From: Pirellulales bacterium
Lineage (GTDB): Bacteria; Planctomycetota; Planctomycetia; Pirellulales; JAEUIK01
DNA length: 64,000 nt
Direction of reading: 5' to 3'
Assembly: GCA_019745975.1 (NCBI GenBank)
Contig: JAIESQ010000041.1
Location: 1 to 64,000 of the forward strand
Shown here one piece after another: positions 34,740 to 43,607 of the stretch (the stretch's first letter is position 1; every line of letters begins with the position of its first letter). The position numbers and the translations under genes are program-made. The notes under the pieces are model-generated. The model was not told the origin of the DNA, did no database searches, and saw nothing but the letters and a program-made list of their open reading frames with translations.

Positions 34740-35744
34740 ATGAACGAGCACCGACGGTTACGCGGGCGCGGTTTTACGCTTGTCGAACTGCTGGTGGTAA
34801 TCGGCGTCATCGGCATCCTGGTGGCGCTGACCTTGCCCGACATGGCCACGGGCGCTGGCCTGAAAGAGGAGTTCTTGGCGCAGTACGAGCCGAGCGCCGC
34901 CAAGCTCCAAGAGTTCTACAGCAACCTGCGCATCAAGGCCGTTTTGACAAAGGCGGGGTGGCCGCAGGAAACCCACAATATCCAGCAGGAGATCGTGCTT
35001 CGCGGCGGCCGCGGAGCGCTGCGCGTGGATCGTACGACCAGCCAGGGCAAGCGGCCGGGAACCTCTGTCTGGGTGGCCACGCCCAAGCGTTCATTCGACC
35101 TGTTCGCGCGCCCCGGCCAGTCGTCGTACTCGCTGGAAGACTTGAGCGGGCAGTACGCCGGCGCCGTGGCGGGGATGCGGTTAAGTTGCCCCTTGATGGC
35201 GGGCCCATACGGCTTCTTGGAGGTGCGGATTGTCGACTTTATCAAGCGCGACGATCTGACCGTGACCCAACTGGAACCGTTGCGCGACGAACAAGGCGCG
35301 GCGCTGATCAAGCTGCACTACGCGCGACACTACGAGTTCCGCGGCCAGCCGGTCGAGCAGCATGGCTGGTGGACGTTCTACCCCGACCGCTGTTGGGCGC
35401 TCCGCGAGTACTCTTGGGGAGGGAAAGACCCGAACGTGAGGCGCAACCGGGCACGGCTGGACTACGCGGGAGACCAGGACGGCGTGCCACTTTTGAAGCG
35501 CGCCGAGTACTGGGACGAGCGCGGCCCGCCGCCACTCAAACGGTTTCTCGTGCAAACGTTTGAGGTGACCGAACTCGTTCCTGGGCCCGTGCCGGAGAAG
35601 GAATTCAGCCTGGCGGCGTTTGGCCTCCCCGAGGTCGAGCAGTCGGCGCCGAGCAAGCTGCCGTATGTGATCGTTTTCCTTGGCCTCCTGGCGCTGGTCG
35701 GCGGGATCATGCTGCGCCGCTGGGCAGTGGCGCGCCGCGCGTAG
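34740..35744 (+). CDS. Chimeric paralogue: prepilin leader fused to the anchored protein (copy 2)
   Basis: 334 residues from ATG 34740. Residues 1-35 are a type IV prepilin leader and helix start (RGRGFTLVELLVVIGVIGIL), then at KEEFLAQYEPSAAKLQEFYS it becomes a close copy of the protein at 33697, including the C-terminal helix and RRWAVARRA tail. The bases around the start (GGTGCGCCATGAACGAGCAC) are identical to those at the DUF1559 gene start at 38101-38120, so the leader was probably copied from such a gene. The normal long pilin helix is cut short, so the leader may simply act as a prepilin-peptidase-processed membrane signal. It starts 32 bases after copy 1. Confidence 0.8.
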   Translation: MNEHRRLRGRGFTLVELLVVIGVIGILVALTLPDMATGAGLKEEFLAQYEPSAAKLQEFYSNLRIKAVLTKAGWPQETHNIQQEIVLRGGRGALRVDRTTSQGKRPGTSVWVATPKRSFDLFARPGQSSYSLEDLSGQYAGAVAGMRLSCPLMAGPYGFLEVRIVDFIKRDDLTVTQLEPLRDEQGAALIKLHYARHYEFRGQPVEQHGWWTFYPDRCWALREYSWGGKDPNVRRNRARLDYAGDQDGVPLLKRAEYWDERGPPPLKRFLVQTFEVTELVPGPVPEKEFSLAAFGLPEVEQSAPSKLPYVIVFLGLLALVGGIMLRRWAVARRA

Positions 35745-35747
35745 AGA

Positions 35748-35794
35748 GTGGCTCGAACAGGTTCATGGGTTGTTCCACCGAGAGCGTTCCGCTC
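35748..35794. repeat. 47-bp direct repeat, copy 2
   Basis: Matches 32111-32157 in 43 of 47 bases. It begins 4 bases after the stop of the chimeric copy 2 and marks the upstream boundary of cassette 2. Confidence 0.85.
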
Positions 35795-35888
35795 GCCCTA
35801 CACCAACCGACAACAGACCAGGTTTTCCACCTACTTTCGAGACGCCCACCCCCTCGGGTCCGTCGGCCCAATTCTAGGCGAAAATCGC

Positions 35889-35920
35889 TTGACAAGCCCC
35901 CCCCCCCCCGTTTGTAATAT
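35889..35920 (+). promoter_or_regulatory. Promoter with 13-C tract in its spacer (cassette 2)
   Basis: TTGACA (35889-35894) and TAATAT (35915-35920) are 20 bases apart; 35897-35909 is a run of 13 C. A 17-base spacer is optimal, so as read the promoter would be weak, and loss of about three C would bring it to optimum. Similar poly-C or poly-G spacers drive phase variation of Neisseria opc and porA. The gene start (GTG 35966) is 46 bases downstream. Confidence 0.7.
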
Positions 35921-35965
35921 GGCTGCGTCGCGCCACCAGCCCCACTTGTCATTGGGGTCACTGCC

Positions 35966-36514
35966 GTGTCGGCAAGAGCCTACGTGTCCACAACCGATCC
36001 GCAAGTCGCGCTAGCTGCTGGCGAAAGACATGTGCTGCCTCGCGCCACAAGCAGTTCGCGTTTTCATGTTCGCTGGCACTGGTTACGCCATGTGCTTCTG
36101 GCGGCGCTGGTGACCGCACTCTTATTAGCCGGCTTTGCAGTCTGGGGATACTTGGCATTCGGTTCGTTCCGTGGCTTGCACTGCTACGCGAAAGGCATGG
36201 CGGTGATGCCGGATAGCAGTTTCATTCAGTTCGGCGAAGTAAAAGCTGGCAGTACGCTGCGTGTGCCGTTCGTGCTGACAAATCTGCGGTCTCAAGCGGT
36301 GACCGTCATAGGCGCGGACTCTACGTGTAGCTGCCTCCGCCCCTTAAACGCGCCGCTAGTTTTGTCACCGCGCGCGAACCAGACGCTCGTGTTGGAGCTG
36401 TCGACATCCGCGAACAGCGCAGGACAGGCATTCAGCATGGACGCGACGCTCTACCTGGACTGCGACTCAGCACCGGTCATTGTGACCGTCGGCGGCCACC
36501 TTTCGTCGCATTGA
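35966..36514 (+). CDS. Membrane-anchored DUF1573-like protein
   Basis: 182 residues from GTG 35966. One membrane helix at about residues 46-68 (HVLLAALVTALLLAGFAVWG), then FIQFGEVKAGSTLRVPFVLT and STCSCLRPLNAPLVLSP, the DUF1573 pattern with the Cys-x-Cys intact. It aligns with the C-terminal half of the protein at 32355 but lacks the MauE-like helices. It is first in cassette 2, followed 71 bases later by Cys-rich peptide 2. Transcription probably starts at the poly-C promoter upstream. It may be a redox or binding partner for the peptide (inference). Confidence 0.75.
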   Translation: MSARAYVSTTDPQVALAAGERHVLPRATSSSRFHVRWHWLRHVLLAALVTALLLAGFAVWGYLAFGSFRGLHCYAKGMAVMPDSSFIQFGEVKAGSTLRVPFVLTNLRSQAVTVIGADSTCSCLRPLNAPLVLSPRANQTLVLELSTSANSAGQAFSMDATLYLDCDSAPVIVTVGGHLSSH

Positions 36515-36585
36515 ACTGGACTGCGATCGCCCAGACGACGTAAATTGCGATCACTTGACGCGTGTCACTTGTTTAGGAGGCTTTC

Positions 36586-36855
36586 GTGAAACGTTCTAAT
36601 ACATGGCTTCCGAGATTGGTCGAATGCCTGGGCGCGGCCTTGATTGTGCTCGCGGTTGCGTTGTGGGCCCCCGACTACGTTTATGCCACGGGGGTGACGC
36701 CATGCCAGGATGATCTTGGCTGTAAAGAGGATCCAGTCCTAAAGACTTGCATCGACCCGAGTCAAGGGGGCAATGCGGGTCTGGTCTGCAACAACACGAA
36801 TAGTAACTGCACGTGCCAAACGACTTCCCGGGGTTGCCGCTGCGTGAGGCCGTAG
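36586..36855 (+). CDS. Exported Cys-rich peptide 2
   Basis: 89 residues from GTG 36586, with a full AGGAGG 5 bases upstream that fixes the start. The signal peptide ends APDYVYA; the mature ~54 residues start TGVTPCQDDLGC and keep eight cysteines as C-x5-C-x8-C-x12-C-x6-C-x-C-x6-C-x-C, like peptide 1 apart from a 3-residue insertion between Cys 4 and 5. It ends CRCVRP. Strong translation signals suggest high expression. Unknown family. Confidence 0.8.
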   Translation: MKRSNTWLPRLVECLGAALIVLAVALWAPDYVYATGVTPCQDDLGCKEDPVLKTCIDPSQGGNAGLVCNNTNSNCTCQTTSRGCRCVRP

Positions 36856-36864
36856 CAAGTAGCT

Positions 36865-36937
36865 GTAGGTCATGCTCCCCGTGCATGACAGGAATCAGGG
36901 CGCGGGGAATTGTCATGCGCAGGAGTGCATAACCTAC
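36865..36937. repeat. Paired REP-like elements (family C), BIME-like, copy 1
   Basis: A forward element GTAGGTCATGC...GTGCATGAC (36865-36889) and an inverted one (36912-36937, GTAGGTTATGCAC... on the minus strand) are separated by 22 bases. The same pair with a related spacer (GGAATCA...GCGCGGGGA) is at 38019-38092. It lies just after Cys-rich peptide 2. Confidence 0.8.
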
Positions 36938-37044
36938 GACTCAAGTTGATCGCCGGCGGGCGTTCGCGTGTCAGCGCGGCGATCGCCTCGTTCGTGATCA
37001 CGGATACGCGGGGCGGCACTCGAGTATTTTAAGGTGCTCGTCAA

Positions 37045-38016
37045 ATGCGACGATTATCCAGCTGGCGCATCCCCGTGTACTGGGCGGCGCTGATCGCCGT
37101 GGCGATTCAACCGCGAAGCTCCCGAGCCGATGCGAATGGCGCTCGGAAATCAGAGTTTCTCGCCAAGTACAGGCCCTTTCAGGAGCGGCTGGAGAAATTC
37201 TACGGCACTCTCCAGATCGAAGCGACGGCTCGCCAAGAAGACTTTCCCAGCGCGGTGGACGCCACGCACAAGCTGGTCTTTCGCGCCACGGATGGCCGGT
37301 TCAGGGTGGATCGAGTCACAGACCGTGATGGGCATTCTGACCAGTTGGTTCGAGTGGCAACCCCCGCGCGGTCGTTTGGGCTTCATTCGACCTCGCGGCA
37401 GGGCGCGTACGCCGTCGAATGGATTAGCGCCAAGTCCTCGGAAGCGATCGAAAACATGCGATTAACGAACCCGCTGATTTCAGCGCCCTATGGAATATTT
37501 GAGGTAACGATCGCGCAATTTCTTGAAATGCCGGATCTAACCATCACATCCATCGACGACGATAGCGCCTCTGGCGAGCTGTTGACCACAGTGTCCTATG
37601 AGCGGCATTCCACAGACGATAAACGGATGCAACAGTACGGATGGTTGACATTCTATCCGAACCGGTGCTGGGCATTTCATAAGTACTCCATCGGCGCGAA
37701 AGATCCGACCGGGACGCGTCTGCGCGCGGTCGTGGATTACAACGGTGAGCGCGACGGAATTCCGCTGCTCTCGAAAGCCCAATATTGGTACGAGAGCGGT
37801 GCCGAGCGCAAGCGATCGCTCGTACAAACGTTCGATGTTTCACGAATTGCGCCAGGCGCGGTCGACGAGTCGGAGTTCACCTTGAGTGCGTTTAACTTGC
37901 CGGAAGTAGGACGCCAGAAATCGTATTTTGGGTGGTACGTCGTGATCGTGATCGCGATCGGGATCGTGCTGGTGCTCGTTAGTTCCTTGCTGAAACGCAG
38001 AAACCAATTGCAATAG
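37045..38016 (+). CDS. Exported, C-terminally anchored protein, unknown family (copy 3)
   Basis: 323 residues. Signal peptide at the start (PVYWAALIAVAIQPRSSRAD), then KSEFLAKYRPFQERLEKFYG, which aligns with copies 1 and 2; later FYPNRCWAFHKYSIGAKDP, GIPLLSKAQYWYESG and KRSLVQTFDV are shared, with the single conserved Cys. The C-terminal helix (WYVVIVIAIGIVLVLVSSLL) and LKRRNQLQ tail anchor it. It is more divergent than copies 1 and 2 are from each other. It belongs to cassette 2 but is separated from the peptide gene by about 190 bases containing a REP pair; another pair follows its stop. Confidence 0.75.
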   Translation: MRRLSSWRIPVYWAALIAVAIQPRSSRADANGARKSEFLAKYRPFQERLEKFYGTLQIEATARQEDFPSAVDATHKLVFRATDGRFRVDRVTDRDGHSDQLVRVATPARSFGLHSTSRQGAYAVEWISAKSSEAIENMRLTNPLISAPYGIFEVTIAQFLEMPDLTITSIDDDSASGELLTTVSYERHSTDDKRMQQYGWLTFYPNRCWAFHKYSIGAKDPTGTRLRAVVDYNGERDGIPLLSKAQYWYESGAERKRSLVQTFDVSRIAPGAVDESEFTLSAFNLPEVGRQKSYFGWYVVIVIAIGIVLVLVSSLLKRRNQLQ

Positions 38017-38018
38017 CT

Positions 38019-38092
38019 GGAGGTCAGGCACTCCGTGTCTGACAGGGAATCACCGCGCGGGGAGTTGTCATGCACAGAAGTGCATGACCTAC
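38019..38092. repeat. Paired REP-like elements (family C), BIME-like, copy 2
   Basis: A degenerate forward element (38019-38043) and an inverted element (38067-38092; minus strand GTAGGTCATGCACTTCTG then TGCATGAC). Related over its whole length to 36865-36937, so the two pairs flank the gene at 37045. Confidence 0.8.
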
Positions 38093-38107
38093 GGGAACTG
38101 GTGCGCC

Positions 38108-39244
38108 ATGAACGAGCACCGCATGAACGAGTACCGTCGGTCACGCCGGCACGGTTTTACGATCGTCGAACTTCTGGTGGTGATCGGCATCATCGGAATC
38201 TTGCTGGCGTTGACGCTGCCTGCCGTGCAACACGCGCGCGAGTCGGGTCGGCGGCTCGGCTGCGCGAACAATTTGCATCAATTGGGCATCGGGCTGCAGA
38301 GTTACCATGCGAGCGTTGGCACGCTACCGCCGGCCGTGATCTGGTGGCCCAAAGGCGAGCCGCTCGGGTTCGGTGTGTATCCGATCGGCGTACTCGATCG
38401 CGTGCAAATGGGAGTCATGTCGAACCGGCAACCCGACACAATTTATGCTAACTGGGTGATTCTGTTGTTGCCCTATGTGGATCAGGGGGCTTTGCAAAGA
38501 CAGTTCAACTTTCAGCGGCCGATTTCTGACGCGTCGAACGCCGCCGCGCGGTCGACACAATTGCCAAGCGTTAAATGCCCGAGCGATCCCTACAATGATG
38601 AATTGTTCGAGCGCGGGGCAGCCCACGGTGTTACGAACAATTTCTATGCGCGTGGGAATTACGCGATCAACGTGGGCCCGGATGGCAATTGCCTCAACGG
38701 CGGCGCGCTGCCATGCGTGCAGGGGTTTTTCATCCGCGGATCAAACCTGCTGGTCGACAACGACCAGGTGTGGGGGAGTGGCGTCGCCGGCGTAAACAAG
38801 TCGTTCGGTTTCAATTCAATCCCCGACGGCTTGGCCAACACCGTGGCCTTGGATGAGATCCGCGCTGGGATCGATCCGCTCGATCCACGCGGCGTGTGGG
38901 CGCTCGGGCAGGTCGGCTCCAGCATGATCGCGCGGCATGGCCTCCTCGACGACGCTGGCGGACCCAACAACACGAGCCCTTATTCGGAAGAATTCATCGG
39001 CTGCGCCGCGCTGACCGAAAAACTCGGTGTCGCCGCCTTGGTCGCGGAGGGGATGGGTTGTTACCCTCGCTCGCCAGATCGAGAAGGCAATATTCAAGCG
39101 GGCGCGCGGAGCTTGCATGCCGGCGGTGTCCATGTGTTGCTGTGCGACGCTTCGACCCAGTTCGTGCGAAACGAGGTCGATGCGCACGTGTGGCACGCGA
39201 TTCACACGCGCGACCGCCGGGAGCAAGTCGGCGCCGCGTGGTAG
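38108..39244 (+). CDS. DUF1559 prepilin-like protein
   Basis: 378 residues from ATG 38108. N-terminal prepilin signal RRHGFTIVELLVVIGIIGIL with Glu+5, then the full pilin helix leading to CANNLHQLGIGLQSYHASVG, the DUF1559 signature. The C-terminal part keeps ARSLHAGGVHVLLCDASTQF, the counterpart of the usual H-x9-DG motif with Ala in place of Gly. DUF1559 proteins are expanded in planctomycetes and probably form pseudopilus-like envelope structures. Its 5' end is the likely source of the leader in the chimera at 34740. Follows cassette 2 across a REP pair. Confidence 0.9.
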   Translation: MNEHRMNEYRRSRRHGFTIVELLVVIGIIGILLALTLPAVQHARESGRRLGCANNLHQLGIGLQSYHASVGTLPPAVIWWPKGEPLGFGVYPIGVLDRVQMGVMSNRQPDTIYANWVILLLPYVDQGALQRQFNFQRPISDASNAAARSTQLPSVKCPSDPYNDELFERGAAHGVTNNFYARGNYAINVGPDGNCLNGGALPCVQGFFIRGSNLLVDNDQVWGSGVAGVNKSFGFNSIPDGLANTVALDEIRAGIDPLDPRGVWALGQVGSSMIARHGLLDDAGGPNNTSPYSEEFIGCAALTEKLGVAALVAEGMGCYPRSPDREGNIQAGARSLHAGGVHVLLCDASTQFVRNEVDAHVWHAIHTRDRREQVGAAW

Positions 39245-39307
39245 CGGCCCAAGTCGCGGGCTCCGTCAGCGCGACTTCGACCGTGCCACGTCACGCTTTG
39301 CTTGGGA

Positions 39308-40243
39308 TTAACCTGGCACAAGGGCGCAGTCGGCGGGCTCAGCCACGACAACGCGATTGCGTCCCGCGCGCTTCGCCTCGTATAGCGCGGCATCGGCCGC
39401 TACGATCAGCGCGTGGGCGTCAAGCTGGCATTGACGATCGGCCACGGCCACGCCCACGCTGATCGTGGGGCGAATCACTCCCGACGGAGTGGAGACCTCC
39501 AGGCGGCTGATCGCGGCGCGAATCCGCTCGCCATGGCTCGAGGCATTGTCGCGCACGCAGCCGGGTAGCACGGCCACGAACTCTTCACCCCCGTAGCGGC
39601 CGACCGAGTCGTACGGTCGCAACACCTCGCGCATCGATTGCGCAACGGCGCGCAGCACTTCGTCGCCAATCGGGTGGCCGTAGGTGTCGTTAATCTGCTT
39701 GAAATTATCCAGGTCGCCCACCATGACCGCGAGCGACGAGCCTTCGCGGCTGGCGCGGTTCAACTCGTTGCCGATGGTCGTGAGAATCGTGGCGCGGTTC
39801 CAGAGATTGGTCAACTGATCGCGCGTGGCCAGATCGCGCAGCGCCTCGCGGGCCCCGATCAACTGGTCTTGCAGGTACAGTATGCGCTTACCGGTGCGCA
39901 GCCGCACCTTGAGCTCCGAGGGGTCGAACGGCTTGCAAACGTAATCGTCGGCGCCCGCTTCCAGCCCGCGAATCACATCCTCCTTGGTTTGCTTGCTGGT
40001 GAGCATGATGATGTACGTGTACGGCTCCGGTTTCTGCCGGCGAATGTCTTCGCAGAGTTGGGCGCCGTCGATGCCGGGCATCAGCCAGTCGAGCAGCGCG
40101 AGCTTCGGTGCGTCGGGCCCGAGCAACACGTGTGAAGCTTCCAGGCCATCGCTGGCCACGACCGCTTCGTAACCCCAACGTACTAGCGACGACTCGACGA
40201 GTCGCCGCGACATGGCATCGTCATCGGCAATCAAGACCTTCAT
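39308..40243 (-). CDS. Response regulator with GGDEF diguanylate cyclase domain
   Basis: 311 residues. REC domain, residues 1-120 ([18 protein letters not shown]; phospho-acceptor Asp in [24 protein letters not shown]), then GGDEF from about 135: [28 protein letters not shown], and the intact GGEEF active site. The product-inhibition site RxxD is present as RPYD five residues before GGEEF, so it should make cyclic di-GMP and be feedback controlled. The gene starts within the stop of the hybrid kinase (ATGA overlap), so the two are coupled and probably form a phosphorelay. Confidence 0.93.
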   Translation of the reverse strand: MKVLIADDDAMSRRLVESSLVRWGYEAVVASDGLEASHVLLGPDAPKLALLDWLMPGIDGAQLCEDIRRQKPEPYTYIIMLTSKQTKEDVIRGLEAGADDYVCKPFDPSELKVRLRTGKRILYLQDQLIGAREALRDLATRDQLTNLWNRATILTTIGNELNRASREGSSLAVMVGDLDNFKQINDTYGHPIGDEVLRAVAQSMREVLRPYDSVGRYGGEEFVAVLPGCVRDNASSHGERIRAAISRLEVSTPSGVIRPTISVGVAVADRQCQLDAHALIVAADAALYEAKRAGRNRVVVAEPADCALVPG

Positions 40244-43002
40244 TGAGGGACTCCCAGCGAAAGCTCGTTGAGTTCGGCGGTTAGTGAATTGAAGCGGGCT
40301 TGCAACTCGGCCAGTGCCGCGTCGGCTTCGCTCAGATCGCCGCCGCGGGCCAACTGTTCGAGCTTGGCGGCGGCCTCGGCCGCATGGGGCGCCGCCAGAT
40401 TCTGCATCGAGCCCTTGAGCGCATGTGCCAGCCGCTCGATGGTTTCGGGCTGCCGCTGCTGGACGCCAACGGCTAACTCCGTGAGCAGCAGCGGTGCGTT
40501 ATCGAGAAACAGCGCGATCAGCTCCTGCATCAAGTCGAGGTCGTTCTCAACCCGCGCCAAAAGCGCGCCGGGATCGAAGGCCTCGGCCGACGGCGCACCG
40601 CGCGCGTCGCTGACAACAGCGTGCGGCTCCATAAGCCGGTCCGCGGCGCGGGTGGTCGTCTCCAGAGCGTCGGGGGATGGATCATCGGCGGGCGCTGGAG
40701 CATCGCCGACCAGCCCCGCAATCGTGCGCATGAGCTCGCGCGCCTGCACCGGCTTGGTCTGATAGGCATCCATGCCGGCCGCCAGGCAGCGGTCGGCGTC
40801 ACCCTTGAGCGCATGCGCCGTCATGGCAACGATCGGTGTGCGAGTGCCGACGGCTAGCTCCAACTCGCGGATGCGCCGCGTAGCCTCGAGCCCATCCATC
40901 TCGGGCATCTGCACGTCCATCAGCACCAGGTCGAACCGCTGTGTGGCGATGGCCGCCAGCGCCTCGCGTCCGTTGTTGACTACCACCACCTGGTGGCCCC
41001 GCTTCTTCAGCAGTTCCGCGGTGACACGTTGATTCACGATGTTGTCTTCAGCCAGCAGAATCGTGAGGGGACGGAGCGCTGGTTCGGTAGCGGCCGAGAT
41101 CGGCGAAGACGGCGCGGCGGCCTGGCCATTATTGGAACCCGTGCCCGGCGCCAGGACCTTCGTCAGCACTTGTTGCAAGTCGGCGCGCTTGAGGGGCTTG
41201 ACCAGGTACGCGTCGACGGGCAACTGACCATTTCGCCCGGACTTGGCCAGTTGCGCCGGCGAGCTGAGCATGATCACGACTTTTGTAGCTCGTCCCGTAG
41301 TCACGAGAATGTGCTCGGCGATGGCGAAGCCGTCGATGCCAGGCATGTCGGCGTCCAGCAGTACGAGCTGGAAGTGCTGTCCGCTGGCGGCCCGCTTGTC
41401 GACCAGGGCCAGTGCCGAGTCGCCGTCTCCGACGACCGTCGGTCGCAGGCCGGCGGCGAGCAACATGTCCTCGACAATCCGACGTTGCGTAGCGTTATCG
41501 TCGACCAGCAACATCGGCACGCGCTGCCAATCGTCGCAGTAGCGGATTGCGCCAGACGGTTCCGTCGCCCCAAGCGCGAATCGGGCCGTGAAGTAGAAGG
41601 TGCTGCCGCGCCCTGGCTCGCTCTCCAGCCAGATCTTGCCGTGCAAGAGCTCGACCAGCTTGCTGACAATCGTCAAGCCCAGGCCCGTGCCGCCGTAGAC
41701 GCGGGTGGTCGATTGATCGGCTTGCTCGAATGGCCGAAAAATCGCCGCCTGGCGATCGACTGGAATGCCCACGCCGGTGTCGATCACGGCGAAGCGGAGT
41801 TCCACACCGGCGGCGCATTGCAACGCGACATCAACCCGCACGACAACTTCGCCCTGTTCGGTGAACTTGATCGCATTGCCGACCAGATTGATGAGGATCT
41901 GCCGCAGTCGCCCGGCGTCGCCTTGCAAGTTGTCGGGCGTGTTCGCGGGGAGATCGCACGCCAGCTCGATTCCCTTCTGCCAGGCCCGCACGCCCAGCGG
42001 GTTCAGCGCTTCGTCGAGCACCTGGCTCAAGGAGAACGGGGCCATGTCGAGCGTCAGCTTACCGGCTTCGATCTTGGAGAAATCGAGTACGTCGTTGACT
42101 TGAGCCAAGAGCGACTGGGCGCAGCCCCGGGCCGTGTCGAGGTAATCGCGCTGCAGCGCGGACAAGTCGGTATCGAGCGCCAGTTCGGTCATGCCGATGA
42201 CGCCATTGAGCGGCGTGCGAATCTCGTGACTCATGTTGGCCAGAAACTCGCTCTTAGCCTGGTTGGCGGCCTCGGCCGCCTCCTTGGCGTGGCGCAGTTG
42301 GGCTTCGCTAGCGCGCAACTCGCGCGTGCGCTCGATGACCTTGCACTCGATCTGTTGATTCGTGGCCTCGAGTTGGGAAGTGCGCTGGGCACTCTCCCAT
42401 AGCTCCTGGGTGCCGTGCACGCAGAAGCGAATCAGCACCACGTCTTCGAACACCACCCAACCCGCATGCTCCAGCCAACGCCACCAGCCGGGGGCGTCGA
42501 CGCCGTAGACCGACACCGGCCACCACAGGCCGCGGAGAAAGTGATCGGCCGCAACGACGGTCGAGGCGGTGATCAGCACCCGCCAGTCGCGATAAACGGC
42601 CAGGAAGGCCAACGAGCCGAAGACGTGGAAGTGCGTTTCGATGCGCCCTCCCGACAAATGAATCAGAATCGCCGACGTGACCATCTGGGCGATCGCAATG
42701 GTATGCCGCGTCAACAGCGAACCCGATCGCCAGCAGGCCAAGGCGATCGGCAAGCTGTCGACGATGCCCAACAGCGCGACCGCCGCCCAGACATGCGGAT
42801 GCAGGCGACTGGTGGCCCCTTCCCAGGCTCGCGGCGAAATCCAGACGGCGGCCGCGATGGCCGCCAACCACTGGGTGGCGAGCAACACGGCGAACATCCG
42901 GTCGGTGGCAGCGAACATCCGTCGCTGCTGCCGCTGGAATAGCTCGGCCGTGCGCTGACGCACGCCAAGCCGCGCGATGTAATCCACCTGGCGAATCGTC
43001 AT
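40240..43002 (-). CDS. Hybrid sensor histidine kinase (membrane sensor, HK, two REC, HPt)
   Basis: 920 residues. N-terminal membrane sensor with about six helices (residues 35-195) including the conserved [20 protein letters not shown], then a coiled coil (205-250), HisKA with the phospho-His at 259 ([11 protein letters not shown]), HATPase_c (N and G boxes: [32 protein letters not shown]), REC1 ([11 protein letters not shown]), REC2 ([15 protein letters not shown]) and a C-terminal HPt ([12 protein letters not shown]). The layout allows a full His-Asp-His-Asp relay ending in the GGDEF regulator next door. It starts inside the stop of the thioredoxin-like gene (4-base overlap). Confidence 0.94.
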   Translation of the reverse strand: MTIRQVDYIARLGVRQRTAELFQRQQRRMFAATDRMFAVLLATQWLAAIAAAVWISPRAWEGATSRLHPHVWAAVALLGIVDSLPIALACWRSGSLLTRHTIAIAQMVTSAILIHLSGGRIETHFHVFGSLAFLAVYRDWRVLITASTVVAADHFLRGLWWPVSVYGVDAPGWWRWLEHAGWVVFEDVVLIRFCVHGTQELWESAQRTSQLEATNQQIECKVIERTRELRASEAQLRHAKEAAEAANQAKSEFLANMSHEIRTPLNGVIGMTELALDTDLSALQRDYLDTARGCAQSLLAQVNDVLDFSKIEAGKLTLDMAPFSLSQVLDEALNPLGVRAWQKGIELACDLPANTPDNLQGDAGRLRQILINLVGNAIKFTEQGEVVVRVDVALQCAAGVELRFAVIDTGVGIPVDRQAAIFRPFEQADQSTTRVYGGTGLGLTIVSKLVELLHGKIWLESEPGRGSTFYFTARFALGATEPSGAIRYCDDWQRVPMLLVDDNATQRRIVEDMLLAAGLRPTVVGDGDSALALVDKRAASGQHFQLVLLDADMPGIDGFAIAEHILVTTGRATKVVIMLSSPAQLAKSGRNGQLPVDAYLVKPLKRADLQQVLTKVLAPGTGSNNGQAAAPSSPISAATEPALRPLTILLAEDNIVNQRVTAELLKKRGHQVVVVNNGREALAAIATQRFDLVLMDVQMPEMDGLEATRRIRELELAVGTRTPIVAMTAHALKGDADRCLAAGMDAYQTKPVQARELMRTIAGLVGDAPAPADDPSPDALETTTRAADRLMEPHAVVSDARGAPSAEAFDPGALLARVENDLDLMQELIALFLDNAPLLLTELAVGVQQRQPETIERLAHALKGSMQNLAAPHAAEAAAKLEQLARGGDLSEADAALAELQARFNSLTAELNELSLGVPQ

Positions 43003-43607
43003 GGTTTAGTCTCTCGCTGAACCGGAGCCGATTGCTGCAAGCCGCAACCAAATACCGGGGCGCAGTCAGGTACGCTCGTTGCGCCGTCGAGTAGCGCCGT
43101 GAGCGACTGGCTCCCCAAGTTGTCGCCGACGTGTCCGCGCGCCGGCGTCAAGCCGCCGTGAAAGAGTAAGTTGCCCCCCGGGCCGAAGAGCAAGGCTTGT
43201 CCTGAAGTCTGTGCGCCGAAGCGTTGCGCCTCGACGCCGTCGATATCCCAATGCACCAACGCACCAGGAATGCCGGCGGCCGCGCGAACTTGATCCGTCT
43301 GCTCCCACGACTCGGAGTCCGGCGCGGTGGGTCGGTAAAACACGATCCGCACGGCGACCTCTGGTTGGCGCGCGACGACCTTGCTCAGCTCGGCCAGACT
43401 CGCCCGCGTGCAGGGGCAACGCGGATGCGCGAACATGACGAGCGTGGGCCGGTCGCTGGCGCGCGGAATGTTGCTTTCTGCAGGCCATTCCTGCGGGACA
43501 AGACCACTGGCACCGGGCTGGCCAGCATGACTGGCCAAGAGGCCCAGGCCGGTGAGGGTCGCTCCCAGCCAGGCGAGCACGATGATGGACCCGGTCGCTC
43601 GACGCAT
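42999..43607 (-). CDS. Membrane-anchored or exported thioredoxin-fold protein
   Basis: 202 residues. A hydrophobic N-terminus (residues 6-27) and then a thioredoxin-like domain: [20 protein letters not shown] carries Cys-Pro-Cys in place of the usual CxxC. RedB-type redoxins have this arrangement. Later residues ([20 protein letters not shown]) resemble the cis-Pro region of the fold. Overlap with the kinase start indicates that it is made together with the signalling proteins; it may relay a redox signal to the kinase's membrane sensor (inference). Confidence 0.78.
   Translation of the reverse strand: MRRATGSIIVLAWLGATLTGLGLLASHAGQPGASGLVPQEWPAESNIPRASDRPTLVMFAHPRCPCTRASLAELSKVVARQPEVAVRIVFYRPTAPDSESWEQTDQVRAAAGIPGALVHWDIDGVEAQRFGAQTSGQALLFGPGGNLLFHGGLTPARGHVGDNLGSQSLTALLDGATSVPDCAPVFGCGLQQSAPVQRETKP

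Noticed and set aside
35707-35961. 84-codon minus-strand frame over the poly-C promoter
   Set aside because: It is built from the 47-bp repeat, the poly-C tract (poly-Gly) and the 3' end of the opposite gene; no protein character.
40993-42402. A 469-codon open frame antisense to the hybrid kinase
   Set aside because: Opposite to well-supported HATPase and receiver domains; composition is that of a shadow frame.
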